Source: Verrucomicrobiales bacterium (GTDB taxonomy: Bacteria; Verrucomicrobiota; Verrucomicrobiia; Verrucomicrobiales; Akkermansiaceae). From it: a stretch of DNA of 12,948 bases. Below, piece by piece: positions 1-6,833 of the stretch (within the stretch, counting starts at the first letter, position 1; every line of letters starts with the position of its first letter). The DNA is taken from positions 10,051 through 22,998 of the forward strand of contig PBTU01000080.1 of assembly GCA_002729295.1 (NCBI GenBank). Reading direction: 5' to 3'. The translations under genes were made by a program, and so were the position numbers. The notes below the pieces were generated by a model. It ran no database searches. It was not told the DNA's origin and worked only from the letters and a program-made list of their open reading frames with translations.

Positions 1-551
1 CCAAACGAAAGGACCTTGCCGGAGACCAACTTTGAGTCTTCGTCGCTCGCTTGGGCGGGGCTGGTGGTGGCGCTGAGAGCATACTCAAGATGCTCGATAC
101 CTGCCTCGAGTACGGAGAGTCTGCTGAGGAGTGCTGCGTTGTCATCGGGGTTGGGCTTAAGCGCGCCGTCATAGCGGGGATCGTCGGGTTGTCCGGGAAG
201 CCGGTTAGCGAACTGTTGGACGCCAAAAGATCGCAGGCTCTCGCCGAGAGTTTGAACTTCGGATTTGGAGGCATATTCTTTGTTGCGAAGTTTGGTAATG
301 AAGGCCTCCTGGTCCGTAATACTCCGGCGGCTAAGCTCGGCCTGACGACGTGTCACAAGAAGCTCTTGCTGGCGGGCGGTGATTTTCTCAGAAAGCTCAC
401 GACGCTCGGTAGCCTGCAATTCCCTCTGGGCAGTGAGACGTTTCTGGGCGTCGTCGAGATCTGATTTTAGTTTGGCGGTCACTTTATCCTGCGCTCCCAG
501 AGGGATAAAAAGCGCAAGAAAGAGTAGGGTGTGGAGAGTGGAGCGAGACAT
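1..551 (-). CDS. MotA/TolQ/ExbB-type proton channel, N-terminal part (truncated by window edge)
   Basis: The minus-strand frame from the ATG at 549-551 is open for 183 codons to the window edge, so only the N-terminal part is present. The product starts with a signal peptide (MSRSTLHTLLFLALFIPLGA, then QDK). A long charged coiled coil rich in K, E, R, Q and L follows (about residues 22-95), then a Pro/Asp-rich linker. The visible end reads SGKVLSFG, which resembles the segment just before the membrane part in periplasmic-coiled-coil ExbB proteins. The family energises TonB-dependent receptors with the proton motive force. The start lies only 4 nt after the stop of the DUF3450 gene, the usual partner of this ExbB type. 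The three-helix channel domain lies outside the window, so the family call rests on architecture and context. Confidence 0.72.
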   Translation of the reverse strand, partial: MSRSTLHTLLFLALFIPLGAQDKVTAKLKSDLDDAQKRLTAQRELQATERRELSEKITARQQELLVTRRQAELSRRSITDQEAFITKLRNKEYASKSEVQTLGESLRSFGVQQFANRLPGQPDDPRYDGALKPNPDDNAALLSRLSVLEAGIEHLEYALSATTSPAQASDEDSKLVSGKVLSF

Positions 552-555
552 AGAA

Positions 556-1323
556 TTACTTTTTGAGTGGCACGTTGAAGAACGTGGAAGGCATCTCTTT
601 CGCCTGGATAGCGAACGCTTTTTTGAGTTCAGGAAGGAGTTCGCTGCGCTCATTGATGCGCCATTGTTTTTCACCTGGGAGCATTTCCCCGGCAAGGTCA
701 CCGGCCAAAAAGTATGCTCGACTCAGCCCGAAATACATCACCTTGGCTCGATAAGATGAATCTTTGAGGCTGATTTCTTGTTCATCAAAGGTGAAGCTAC
801 GATTGAAACGTGAAGCGTCCTGTAAAATTTTAAGCATGGCCCGAAGGGTGGCGCTGGAAGTCTTATTGGAGACTTTTGTTTCTCCGAGTGTTGCGATTTC
901 GACATCGAGTTGGGCTTGCAGAGGAGCAGGAAAGCGAGCGGCTAGGGCAAAGATGCGCGGTTTGATCTTGGCCAGAAATTCAATGGTCCGGAGGCGACTT
1001 ACTTCGGAGGCTGCGATGGATTTTTTCAGAGCTTCGGCTTCTTCATCGATCAATCCGGCATTTTGTCCCGTCTTTGAGAGCTCCTCCTTGAGAAGCTTGA
1101 GTTCCTTGTCATAAAGCTCGAGAAGTTGATTGATGTGCTCCTGTTCTCCTTTCCAATCGGTTGCTTCGTGCGCTAGAAGCCGTTCAGTCTGCAGCCAGTG
1201 GGTGACAAGATTTTTTGTAGTGACCACTTCTTTTTCCTGTCCTTGAAGAACATTGCCGACACAGAACGAGAGAGATAGAAGGGCTTTTGAGAATAATTTT
1301 GGGTGATAAAGAGAGACGAGCAT
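556..1323 (-). CDS. DUF3450 family periplasmic coiled-coil protein
   Basis: The 255-residue product has an N-terminal export signal (about residues 1-29, ending near LQGQ). A long helical coiled-coil segment follows (about 45-120, heptad-like with LLELYDKELKLLKEELSK). The C-terminal half has the DUF3450 pattern: a PRIFALAARFPAPLQ segment, LRAMLKILQDASRFNRSFT, then VMYFGLSRAYFLAGD and a closing helix. Known members are periplasmic and are encoded directly upstream of ExbB/TolQ channels, ExbD and TonB, so a role in TonB-dependent transport is inferred. It lies 4 nt upstream of the ExbB-like gene and is almost certainly cotranscribed with it. No clear Shine-Dalgarno precedes the ATG; this start is kept because it supplies the signal peptide. 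Confidence 0.8.
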   Translation of the reverse strand: MLVSLYHPKLFSKALLSLSFCVGNVLQGQEKEVVTTKNLVTHWLQTERLLAHEATDWKGEQEHINQLLELYDKELKLLKEELSKTGQNAGLIDEEAEALKKSIAASEVSRLRTIEFLAKIKPRIFALAARFPAPLQAQLDVEIATLGETKVSNKTSSATLRAMLKILQDASRFNRSFTFDEQEISLKDSSYRAKVMYFGLSRAYFLAGDLAGEMLPGEKQWRINERSELLPELKKAFAIQAKEMPSTFFNVPLKK

Positions 1324-1477
1324 TGAGCGAGAAAGTGAAAATTAAGAATGGAGGATGGTTGAAACGAGTAAGAGATAAATTCCCTGTCGAGCGGTTGTTT
1401 CGTTCCTCGTTACAGATAAATCCAGAGAAAAGCAGATTTTTCTCAGAAGTTCTTTGAAATCGAGAATGATTTTAGTC
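1324..1477. other. Spacer between decayed flavodoxin and DUF3450 gene, with a small inverted repeat
   Basis: No gene is seen here. At 1425-1444 there is a perfect 7-bp inverted repeat, GAGAAAA-GCAGAT-TTTTCTC. It lacks a following T-run on the minus strand, so it is at best a weak terminator or attenuator between the haem-handling genes and the DUF3450/ExbB pair. The remaining sequence is AT-rich and could hold a promoter for the DUF3450 gene, but no convincing -35/-10 pair was found. Confidence 0.4.
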
Positions 1478-1491
1478 GCTAGCCTGGGGAC

Positions 1492-1776
1492 TCATTGCCC
1501 AGTCGATTCGGCTGGAATCCTTGCAAGTAAAAGTTTTTCAAGCAAGTCATTGATTCTGGTCGCGACATCGTCGTCAGGTGGTTCGCCTTCGCCCCAAGTG
1601 CTGACGACCCCTGAAATGAGCGAGGCTTCTCAAAGAAATGAAATATCTTCGAGCATGGCGAGATCCCGCCAGTTGATGTTGAAGCCGGACTTCTTGAGTG
1701 CTTCTTTGACCTGAGCCGCGCCGCCTTCGGCGCTGCCGGTTTGCGTTGCCATGCGAAGTTTGATGTTCTCGATCAT
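1492..1776 (-). pseudogene. Flavodoxin pseudogene, decayed duplicate of the 1973-2449 gene
   Basis: Reading from the ATG at 1774-1776 gives MIENIKLRMATQTGSAEGGAA, clearly the start of the neighbouring flavodoxin. The frame is broken by TGA at 1630-1632, where the intact copy has CGA for Arg49. Beyond the stop the frame continues with LISGVVSTWGEGEPPDD and then jumps to DVATRINDLLEKLLLARIP. Residues 70-134 of the intact protein are missing: exactly 195 bp, in frame, with TCGTCA at both ends in the intact copy (2049-2054 and 2244-2249) and a single TCGTCA left at 1571-1576. The deletion removes the second FMN loop (the LGLGDSGY segment). The remnant ends at TGA 1492-1494. It cannot make a working flavodoxin. 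Confidence 0.93.
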
Positions 1777-1779
1777 GAC

Positions 1780-1953
1780 TTAATTGTGGCGTGATTTCAG
1801 TGCCCGGAGAGATTTTAGTTCGATGCCGTCGGGTTCTAGCAAGCCAAGGGCCGGGATTTTGTTTTGGTCCTGAAAGACGTTTACCATGCGGCCTTTCTGA
1901 ATGCTAAGCACGACATTGTGGAATCCCCTGACTTGTAGGTCTAGAAATGATCT
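1780..1953 (-). pseudogene. C-terminal fragment of the HemS-like gene (duplication remnant)
   Basis: The minus-strand frame ending at TAA 1780-1782 encodes about 56 residues, SFLDLQVRGFHNVVLSIQKG and onward to LKSLRALKSRHN. These match the last 56 residues of the HemS-like protein at 2453-3316 with few changes. Upstream of about 1953 the match stops and the sequence becomes the 3' flank of the intact flavodoxin, so the fragment has no start and no N-terminal domain. An open frame running through it to 2076 is an accident of the junction. The fragment marks one end of the tandem duplication. Confidence 0.9.
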
Positions 1954-1972
1954 GCTTAGTCTGAGGGGCTGA

Positions 1973-2449
1973 TTAGCCAGTCGGTTCGACTGGAATCCTT
2001 GCGAGTAAAAGTTTTTCACGCAAGTCATTGATCCAGGCCGCGACATCATCGTCATACCATACATCGCAGTCCACACGCTCTAGAAGGGGGCTGCCGCCGT
2101 GTCTTTGCAGTTCCTTCTCCAGCTCTATCCCACATCCGTTGAAGATATCGTATCCGCTGTCACCAAGCCCGAGAATGGCGATGGGAGTCCCAGGGAGATT
2201 TAAAGCCTCTGAATCCCGGAGCTTGTTAAAGAATTCAACTGCGTCGTCAGGTGGTTCGCCGTCGCCCCAGGTACTGACGACTCCTATGATGAGCGAGGCT
2301 TCTCGAAGAAATGAAATATCTTCGAGCATGGCGAGATCCTGCCAGTTGACGTTGAAGCCGGACTCCTCGAGTGCCTCTTTAACCTGAGTTGCGACGTCCT
2401 CGGCGCTGCCGGTTTGCGTTGCCATAAGAAGTTTAATATTCTCGATCAT
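1973..2449 (-). CDS. Short-chain flavodoxin (FMN electron carrier) of the haem locus
   Basis: The 158-residue product is a single flavodoxin domain. It shows the FMN phosphate loop TQTGSAE (residues 11-17), the STWGDGEPPDDA loop (59-70) and the second isoalloxazine loop ILGLGDSGYDIF (92-103). The sequence is closest in style to MioC/CysJ-type flavodoxin domains. It would carry electrons at low potential in the cytoplasm. The ATG lies 3 nt after the stop of the HemS-like gene, so the two are likely translationally coupled. This suggests that electrons are delivered to haem held by that protein, or to an unseen haem-cleaving partner. Downstream lies a decayed duplicate of this gene. Confidence 0.88.
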   Translation of the reverse strand: MIENIKLLMATQTGSAEDVATQVKEALEESGFNVNWQDLAMLEDISFLREASLIIGVVSTWGDGEPPDDAVEFFNKLRDSEALNLPGTPIAILGLGDSGYDIFNGCGIELEKELQRHGGSPLLERVDCDVWYDDDVAAWINDLREKLLLARIPVEPTG

Positions 2450-2452
2450 GAC

Positions 2453-3316
2453 TTAATGGTGGCGTGATTTCAGTGCCCGAAGGGATTTTAGTTCGATGCC
2501 GTCGGGTTCAAGCAAGCTAAGGGCCGGGATTTTGTTTTGGTCCTGAAAGACGGCGACCATACGGCCTTTCTGCATACTAAGTTCGACATCATGGAATCCC
2601 CTGACTTGTAAGTTTAGAAATGATTTGTTGCCACCTGCTGTGAGCCAGCAGCAGGTGGAACCCGGCCTCGCAGGGGGAAGGCAATCCCAAACCGAGAGTG
2701 ATTCCTTCGAGACAACTATCCCCAGTTGAGCCGACCGCTCAAAGGCTTCCTGAAAGATAGAGAGGAGAGATTTTTGGAAGCGTTTGGGTTTGGCGCGATG
2801 TTGACTCAAGCAGTCCATGGTGTTGGCCCGGCGCAGATGTAAAATGTCCCATGCGTCTCCCTCGGAGTGCACTAGATCGTAGATCATGGGCATGTCGTTT
2901 TGGGCGTTCTCAGGGTAGCGGTAGCATAATTTAAAGATTCCCTGACCCATGCTGTCAGCTACTTCGAGGCAGGGACACATTAGACCCTCGCGTTCTTCGT
3001 GATACCACCAGGCTTCGCTCCAGTGGTCCGTGCGAAGGGAAATCCCCCGTGTCCCCCCGGTTTGGAAGGCGAATTCATCATATTGAGATAGTGTAGGGAA
3101 TTTTCGACATTGGCATAAAATGGTGTGATGCCCGCGGAAAACTGTCGCCGAGGAGTTGAGCTTGGGAAAGGTTTCGATGAGCTTGCTCCAATCAGGTGAG
3201 AGTCTGAAAACACGCCCTGCGTCTCGAGGGTTAAATTCTCTTGAAATGTCTTGAGTGAGGCGCTCTTCCATTGTTTTTGATGATCGTTTTTTGATGTTTT
3301 TGCGGATCCCACCCAT
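2453..3316 (-). CDS. HemS-like haemin-degrading/haem-trafficking protein
   Basis: The 287-residue product resembles the two-repeat HemS/HmuS family (PF05171), usually about 345 residues. The N-terminal part shows family-like segments: REFNPRDAGRVFRLSPDWSK (26-45), a GISLRTDHWSEAWWYHEE block with H98-W99 (91-108), and CLEVADSMGQGIFKLCYRYP (116-135). The C-terminal half (about 185-280) has FLNLQVRGFHDVELSMQKGR and ends in a highly charged tail. HemS proteins bind haem in the cytoplasm and have been linked to haem trafficking and breakdown. A second ATG (Met16, at 3271) would start the protein at MEERLTQDISREFNP, which fits the family N-terminus better; neither start has a clear ribosome site. 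It heads the minus-strand operon and is divergent from the receptor genes. Which His ligates haem cannot be read from sequence alone. Confidence 0.75.
   Translation of the reverse strand: MGGIRKNIKKRSSKTMEERLTQDISREFNPRDAGRVFRLSPDWSKLIETFPKLNSSATVFRGHHTILCQCRKFPTLSQYDEFAFQTGGTRGISLRTDHWSEAWWYHEEREGLMCPCLEVADSMGQGIFKLCYRYPENAQNDMPMIYDLVHSEGDAWDILHLRRANTMDCLSQHRAKPKRFQKSLLSIFQEAFERSAQLGIVVSKESLSVWDCLPPARPGSTCCWLTAGGNKSFLNLQVRGFHDVELSMQKGRMVAVFQDQNKIPALSLLEPDGIELKSLRALKSRHH
2631..2658. repeat. Perfect 10-bp inverted repeat inside the HemS-like gene
   Basis: CCACCTGCTG and CAGCAGGTGG flank an 8-nt loop. The hairpin lies within codons for the GSTCCWLTAGGN stretch of the HemS-like protein, 3 bp from the right end of the duplicated unit (about 2627). 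Confidence 0.85.
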
Positions 3317-3632
3317 GTTGAATCATGTGGGGTCGACCGAGAAGAATATGGTGCTTCTGACAGATCCGCGCTTTAGTTCCCTTGCGTAATCGTGGCGATG
3401 GATTGACATCTACCTAATGTCACGATGGTGACGGGGAGTTGTCGTTGAGGGAGCTTTCAAGATAAAATAGGAGAGGAGACCAAGATCTCATGAGTCATAT
3501 CGGGGGCTTTTTGTCCGTGTGGCCTTTACGCTCAATTGGAGAAAGGCGGTATGTCAATATGGCGTTGAACAATAGCAATCCATCGCCAGTGTGAAGGGCA
3601 ACCAGGGGAGTAAATTCCCTTGCATAATTCCT
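3317..3632. promoter_or_regulatory. Divergent intergenic region between the HemS-like operon and the receptor operon
   Basis: No gene is supported in these 316 bp. The region must carry promoters for both operons. Visible structure: an inverted pair TGGCGATGGATTG (3393-3405) and CAATCCATCGCCA (3576-3588), one copy facing each gene; a direct pair TTCCCTTGCGTAAT (3377-3390) and TTCCCTTGCATAAT (3615-3628); and a small palindrome TGACAT-N7-ATGTCA (3404-3422) that overlaps a TTGACA at 3403-3408. TTGACA could be a plus-strand -35 element, but the hexamer 17 nt further (TGGTGA) is a poor -10. No recognisable Fur box was found, although iron control would be expected for a haem locus. Confidence 0.45.
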
Positions 3633-4559
3633 ATGAAAATACTACCCGCATTGCTTTTTTTGACTTCGGCAGCTTTTGCCAAACCCTCCAGCTCTCTTTC
3701 CCGTGATCGGGCTGCAATCCTTGGAATGGCCGGCAAATTCGAAGTGAAATTCAATTTTGCCGAGACGGTGGCCTTGGCGCCAGATTACGAATTGAAAAAG
3801 CCATACACAGCCGAGGCTCATGAGTTGGTTAAGGTAGTCGAAGACACCGGGAAGTCGATTACCCTTCAGCACCTCTTGGTAGTGGATGCCGAATTTGGCC
3901 CGGCGGTGATCAAGCACTGGGGTCAGATTTGGAAGTATGAAGATCCTAAATCTCTCAACTACGAGGGTAATATGACCTGGATGCCGGTAACGCATCCCGA
4001 AGTTGAAACAAAAGGAACCTGGACTCAGTTTGTGACCCAAATCGATGATAGTCCTCGTTACAAGGCACAAGGTACTTGGAATCACGAAGGCGGAAGTTCG
4101 GTTTGGACGTCGAGAGTTTCAACCCGGCCCCTTCCAAGGCGAGATTATACCAAGCGGAAAGATTACGATTTGTTGGTTGTCGTCAATCACCACATCATTA
4201 CCCCCGACGGGTGGGTGCATCAGCAAGACAATCGCAAGTTGGTCTCCCGAGAGGGAAAGAATCAGTTTCTTTGTGTCGAGGCGGGTTTAAATACTTATAA
4301 GAGAATCACTGATGAAACTTCAAAGGAAGGTTTCGAGATCGCTGAGAAGATTTGGGAACAGAGCAAGGGCTTCTGGAAAGTGGCCCGTCATGAGTGGTTG
4401 AAGATCGCGGATACCCAGACCGGGCCCATTCATTACGCCCCCAGGGTAGAGGGAAAAAGACTAATGTCTGAAATGAGGGATCTCGCAGAGGGTTATTCCA
4501 AGGGTGAGAAGGCCAACCTTGAAAAGGTGAGTGGCGTAATTTCGAAGTATCTTCGCTAG
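3633..4559 (+). CDS. DUF6607 family secreted protein, probable haem-locus component
   Basis: With the start at ATG 3633 the product is 308 residues and begins with a signal peptide (MKILPALLFLTSAAFA, residues 1-16). A GTG at 3591 would add 14 residues before it, which is unlikely. The body matches my memory of DUF6607: SRDRAAILGMAGKFEVKFNF (23-42), LQHLLVV (78-84), KHWGQIWKYED (94-104), GTWTQFVTQIDDSPRY (128-143), PLPRRDYTKRKDYDLLVVVN (166-185) and the PDGWVHQQDN block (191-200). The biochemical role is unknown to me. It lies 17-26 nt upstream of the TonB-dependent receptor and opposite HemS/flavodoxin, so a periplasmic or outer-membrane role in haem uptake is inferred from context only. AGGGGAG at 3604-3610 is too far from the ATG for a standard ribosome site. 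Confidence 0.75.
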   Translation: MKILPALLFLTSAAFAKPSSSLSRDRAAILGMAGKFEVKFNFAETVALAPDYELKKPYTAEAHELVKVVEDTGKSITLQHLLVVDAEFGPAVIKHWGQIWKYEDPKSLNYEGNMTWMPVTHPEVETKGTWTQFVTQIDDSPRYKAQGTWNHEGGSSVWTSRVSTRPLPRRDYTKRKDYDLLVVVNHHIITPDGWVHQQDNRKLVSREGKNQFLCVEAGLNTYKRITDETSKEGFEIAEKIWEQSKGFWKVARHEWLKIADTQTGPIHYAPRVEGKRLMSEMRDLAEGYSKGEKANLEKVSGVISKYLR

Positions 4560-4585
4560 GGTAAGAAGTTTCCCTGTTGCTCTGT

Positions 4586-6760
4586 ATGATACAGCTCTCT
4601 CGAATTTCCTTCCTTGGGATCTTATTCGCACCTGGTTTGCTGCCGGGCAATGAGGTGGTGGAGTTAGTCGATTCCGATGTGACCGCAAGGCTCGGAGAGA
4701 ACGTAAAGGAGAAGGGGAGTTATACTAAGCTCGATTCTAGAGAGGTTCTAAAGAGGGGAGCTGTCACTCTTCCCGACCTTCTTCAGCGTGAACCTGGTGC
4801 ATCTGTGCCTCTTGATCTGGCGGGAGTCGATACCTTGGTTCCGTATTTAGAGGGTGGAAGCAACTCGGTCAATATTCGAGGTGTTGAGGGAAACCGTCTC
4901 GAGATATTGGTGGATGGAATTCCTCAACCAGATGATTTTACAGCGAGGTCTTTTCAGGGATCAGGAGGACCGGGAAGGATCTATTTTGATCCAGCGGTTT
5001 TTTCGAGTATTGAGTTATTTAAGTCGGCTGCTCCCGGTAGTGGTGCTCTCGCGGGAACTTTGGCGGGGCAGACGGAAAGTCCGTGGACTCTCTTGGGACA
5101 AGATTTAAAAGGCGAGATTCTCAGATCCGGGACAACCTACGCATCAAGCGATAGGAGCTGGAATGAGAGACTTGCAACGGCATGGGGAAATGGTGATTTG
5201 GCAAGTAGTTTGGTATACAGCTATCGAAAAGGACACGAGCTTGAGAATCACAATGGCCCCTCTGCAAATCCCAGTGATTCAGAAAGCCATGCTTTTGTCT
5301 GGCGCGCAGTGTTTCGAAAAGGTGAATGGAAGATTGAGCCGACCATTGACTATTTTAGGGCAAGGTCTTTTACAGACCTCGATAGTATCGAAGTCGATTC
5401 TCTGATCGGAAGGACCCTCTATTCAGCCAATGACTCGGATCGTGAGCGGTTTCGTGCTGGCTTGGATCTTGAATACCTCCCTGTGACTGGGACGCCATTT
5501 GCAGATCGTTATACTGCAAAGTTTTATTTTCAGTCATCGTCCTCTGCAAATTTTAACGAACAGCTTTTAAGGACACCGACCGGCAGCATTCGAGATCGAA
5601 TTAACGACATCAGTTATATGACCGAAAGAGGAGGTCTCAATCTTTCGGCATTCAAGGAAGTTGAAAATCATGTTCTTACTTATCGCTATCTTGGAGCCCG
5701 GAGCGATGTTTCGGGAGGATTGAAGCGCCAGGACAATGGAGCTCCTGTCACTAATTATCCAAACCTAGCCCCTTCGCTTGTCTGGGACCATTCCTTATCA
5801 ATTACCGATGAGATTAAATTGTCTGAGGAGTGGACTGTGACGCCAGCGTTGAGTTTCAGCAGTTATTCGGTTCGGCCGGAGAATACAGATGATTTTCTCG
5901 CTCAAACTTCCGTACCGATTTTCGATGAGTTTGGTCGTCTTGTCGGACAAAGACAGGTCAGAGCCGTCGACTACAATAATACCTCACTCTCCCCAAGTCT
6001 CCATCTGGAATATCAACCATGCGAAGAATTATTCTATTTCGGGAGCTATACCTTCGGACATCGAAATCCAACCGCAGAGGAATTAGCTGGAGTTTTTGTT
6101 CACCCAAATAATGTTTCCATTTCTCTGCCCAACCCCGACTTGGAAGCGGAGGAGTCCCACTCGTTTGAGCTGGGGCTGACTCGTGTGCGGGAAAAAACTG
6201 CGACAACGGTCTCGGCCTATTACAACCGTTACGGAAACTTTCTGGAGGGCAATGTTCCTACCGGAGAAGTGATCGACGGTTTAGAGGTGTTGAGGACGGA
6301 GAATGCCCGCAATGCCGAAATTTATGGAATTGAATTGAAGTCGGAGTGGAGGCAAAATGCATATCGCATTGGAGGATCTTTTGCTTGGTCCGAGGGGAAG
6401 AGTGATGACGGCCCGTTGAATTCCGTCGAGCCATGGAAGGCGGTGGTGTATGCCGCATATGATGATCCTGGCGGGAAATGGGGTGCCGAATTGGCCGGTA
6501 CTTATGGAGCCGAAAAAAACGAGTCTGATATCCTGGGCGATCGGGAGCCCTCGGACGCCTATTTTTTATTGGATTTGACAGGATACGTAAAACTTTCGGA
6601 AAACGCCCTTTTCCGGGCAGGTGTTAAAAATCTTCTTGATGAGGAATATGTTCTTTGGTCGCGTTCGAATCGAGGATCGGGCCATGGAGGTGGGACGACC
6701 AATAGCAGATTTACCCAGCCGGGAGTTAATGGGTTTTTGTCCCTAGAGCTGGAGTTTTAA
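4586..6760 (+). CDS. TonB-dependent outer-membrane receptor, probable haem/haemoprotein receptor
   Basis: With ATG 4586 the product is 724 residues (an in-frame TTG at 4577 would add three). It has a signal peptide (residues 1 to about 20), a plug domain with VNIRGVEGNRLEILVDGIPQ and the IYFDPAVFSSIELFKSAAPG / GSGALAG block, and a long beta-barrel ending in LSLELEF with the terminal Phe expected of barrels. In the barrel, HRNPTAEEL (492-500) matches the FRAP-type box and NPDLEAEES (516-524) the NPDL box. FVHPNN places His506 between them, where haem receptors carry a haem-ligating His. The C-terminal VKNLLDEEYVLWSRSN also fits the TIGR01785/TIGR01786 haemin/haemoglobin receptor style. It needs TonB-ExbB-ExbD energy; ExbB lies in the divergent operon. 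Hence haem or a haemoprotein is the likely substrate. Confidence 0.83.
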   Translation: MIQLSRISFLGILFAPGLLPGNEVVELVDSDVTARLGENVKEKGSYTKLDSREVLKRGAVTLPDLLQREPGASVPLDLAGVDTLVPYLEGGSNSVNIRGVEGNRLEILVDGIPQPDDFTARSFQGSGGPGRIYFDPAVFSSIELFKSAAPGSGALAGTLAGQTESPWTLLGQDLKGEILRSGTTYASSDRSWNERLATAWGNGDLASSLVYSYRKGHELENHNGPSANPSDSESHAFVWRAVFRKGEWKIEPTIDYFRARSFTDLDSIEVDSLIGRTLYSANDSDRERFRAGLDLEYLPVTGTPFADRYTAKFYFQSSSSANFNEQLLRTPTGSIRDRINDISYMTERGGLNLSAFKEVENHVLTYRYLGARSDVSGGLKRQDNGAPVTNYPNLAPSLVWDHSLSITDEIKLSEEWTVTPALSFSSYSVRPENTDDFLAQTSVPIFDEFGRLVGQRQVRAVDYNNTSLSPSLHLEYQPCEELFYFGSYTFGHRNPTAEELAGVFVHPNNVSISLPNPDLEAEESHSFELGLTRVREKTATTVSAYYNRYGNFLEGNVPTGEVIDGLEVLRTENARNAEIYGIELKSEWRQNAYRIGGSFAWSEGKSDDGPLNSVEPWKAVVYAAYDDPGGKWGAELAGTYGAEKNESDILGDREPSDAYFLLDLTGYVKLSENALFRAGVKNLLDEEYVLWSRSNRGSGHGGGTTNSRFTQPGVNGFLSLELEF

Positions 6761-6833
6761 AAGGTCAATTGGCCGTCAGACGACCGCAAGCTGTCGTTAG
6801 CGATAAAATTGTAAAAAGAGGATATTATTAGAT

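Larger units (their letters stand above)
1478..2627. repeat. Tandem duplication of HemS C-terminus plus flavodoxin
   Basis: Two adjacent copies of one unit are visible. The right copy spans about 1954-2627 (674 bp) and the left about 1478-1953 (476 bp). Matching sites are offset by 673 bp on the right of the deletion (flavodoxin ATG at 1774-1776 versus 2447-2449) and by 478 bp on its left, the difference being the 195-bp deletion. Even the 3' flank just past each flavodoxin matches imperfectly (starting at 1478 and at 1954), which places the junction at 1953/1954. The many third-position differences show the event is not recent. Confidence 0.9.

Noticed and set aside
51..464. Plus-strand open frame of 137 codons
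   Set aside because: It lies opposite the coiled-coil ExbB-like gene, which has a signal peptide, tight spacing to DUF3450 and an open frame to the edge. The plus-strand product has no recognisable features.
1454..1714. Plus-strand open frame over the flavodoxin pseudogene
   Set aside because: It is the antisense of the decayed flavodoxin; the same antisense frame exists over the intact copy (2028-2387), so it reflects shared ancestry and not a gene.
1780..2076. 98-codon minus-strand frame starting at MWTAMYGM
   Set aside because: It begins out of frame inside the intact flavodoxin and enters the HemS fragment by chance across the duplication junction.
3317..3632. Fur box controlling the haem locus
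   Set aside because: Looked for GATAAT-type 19-bp palindromes on both strands and found none close to consensus.
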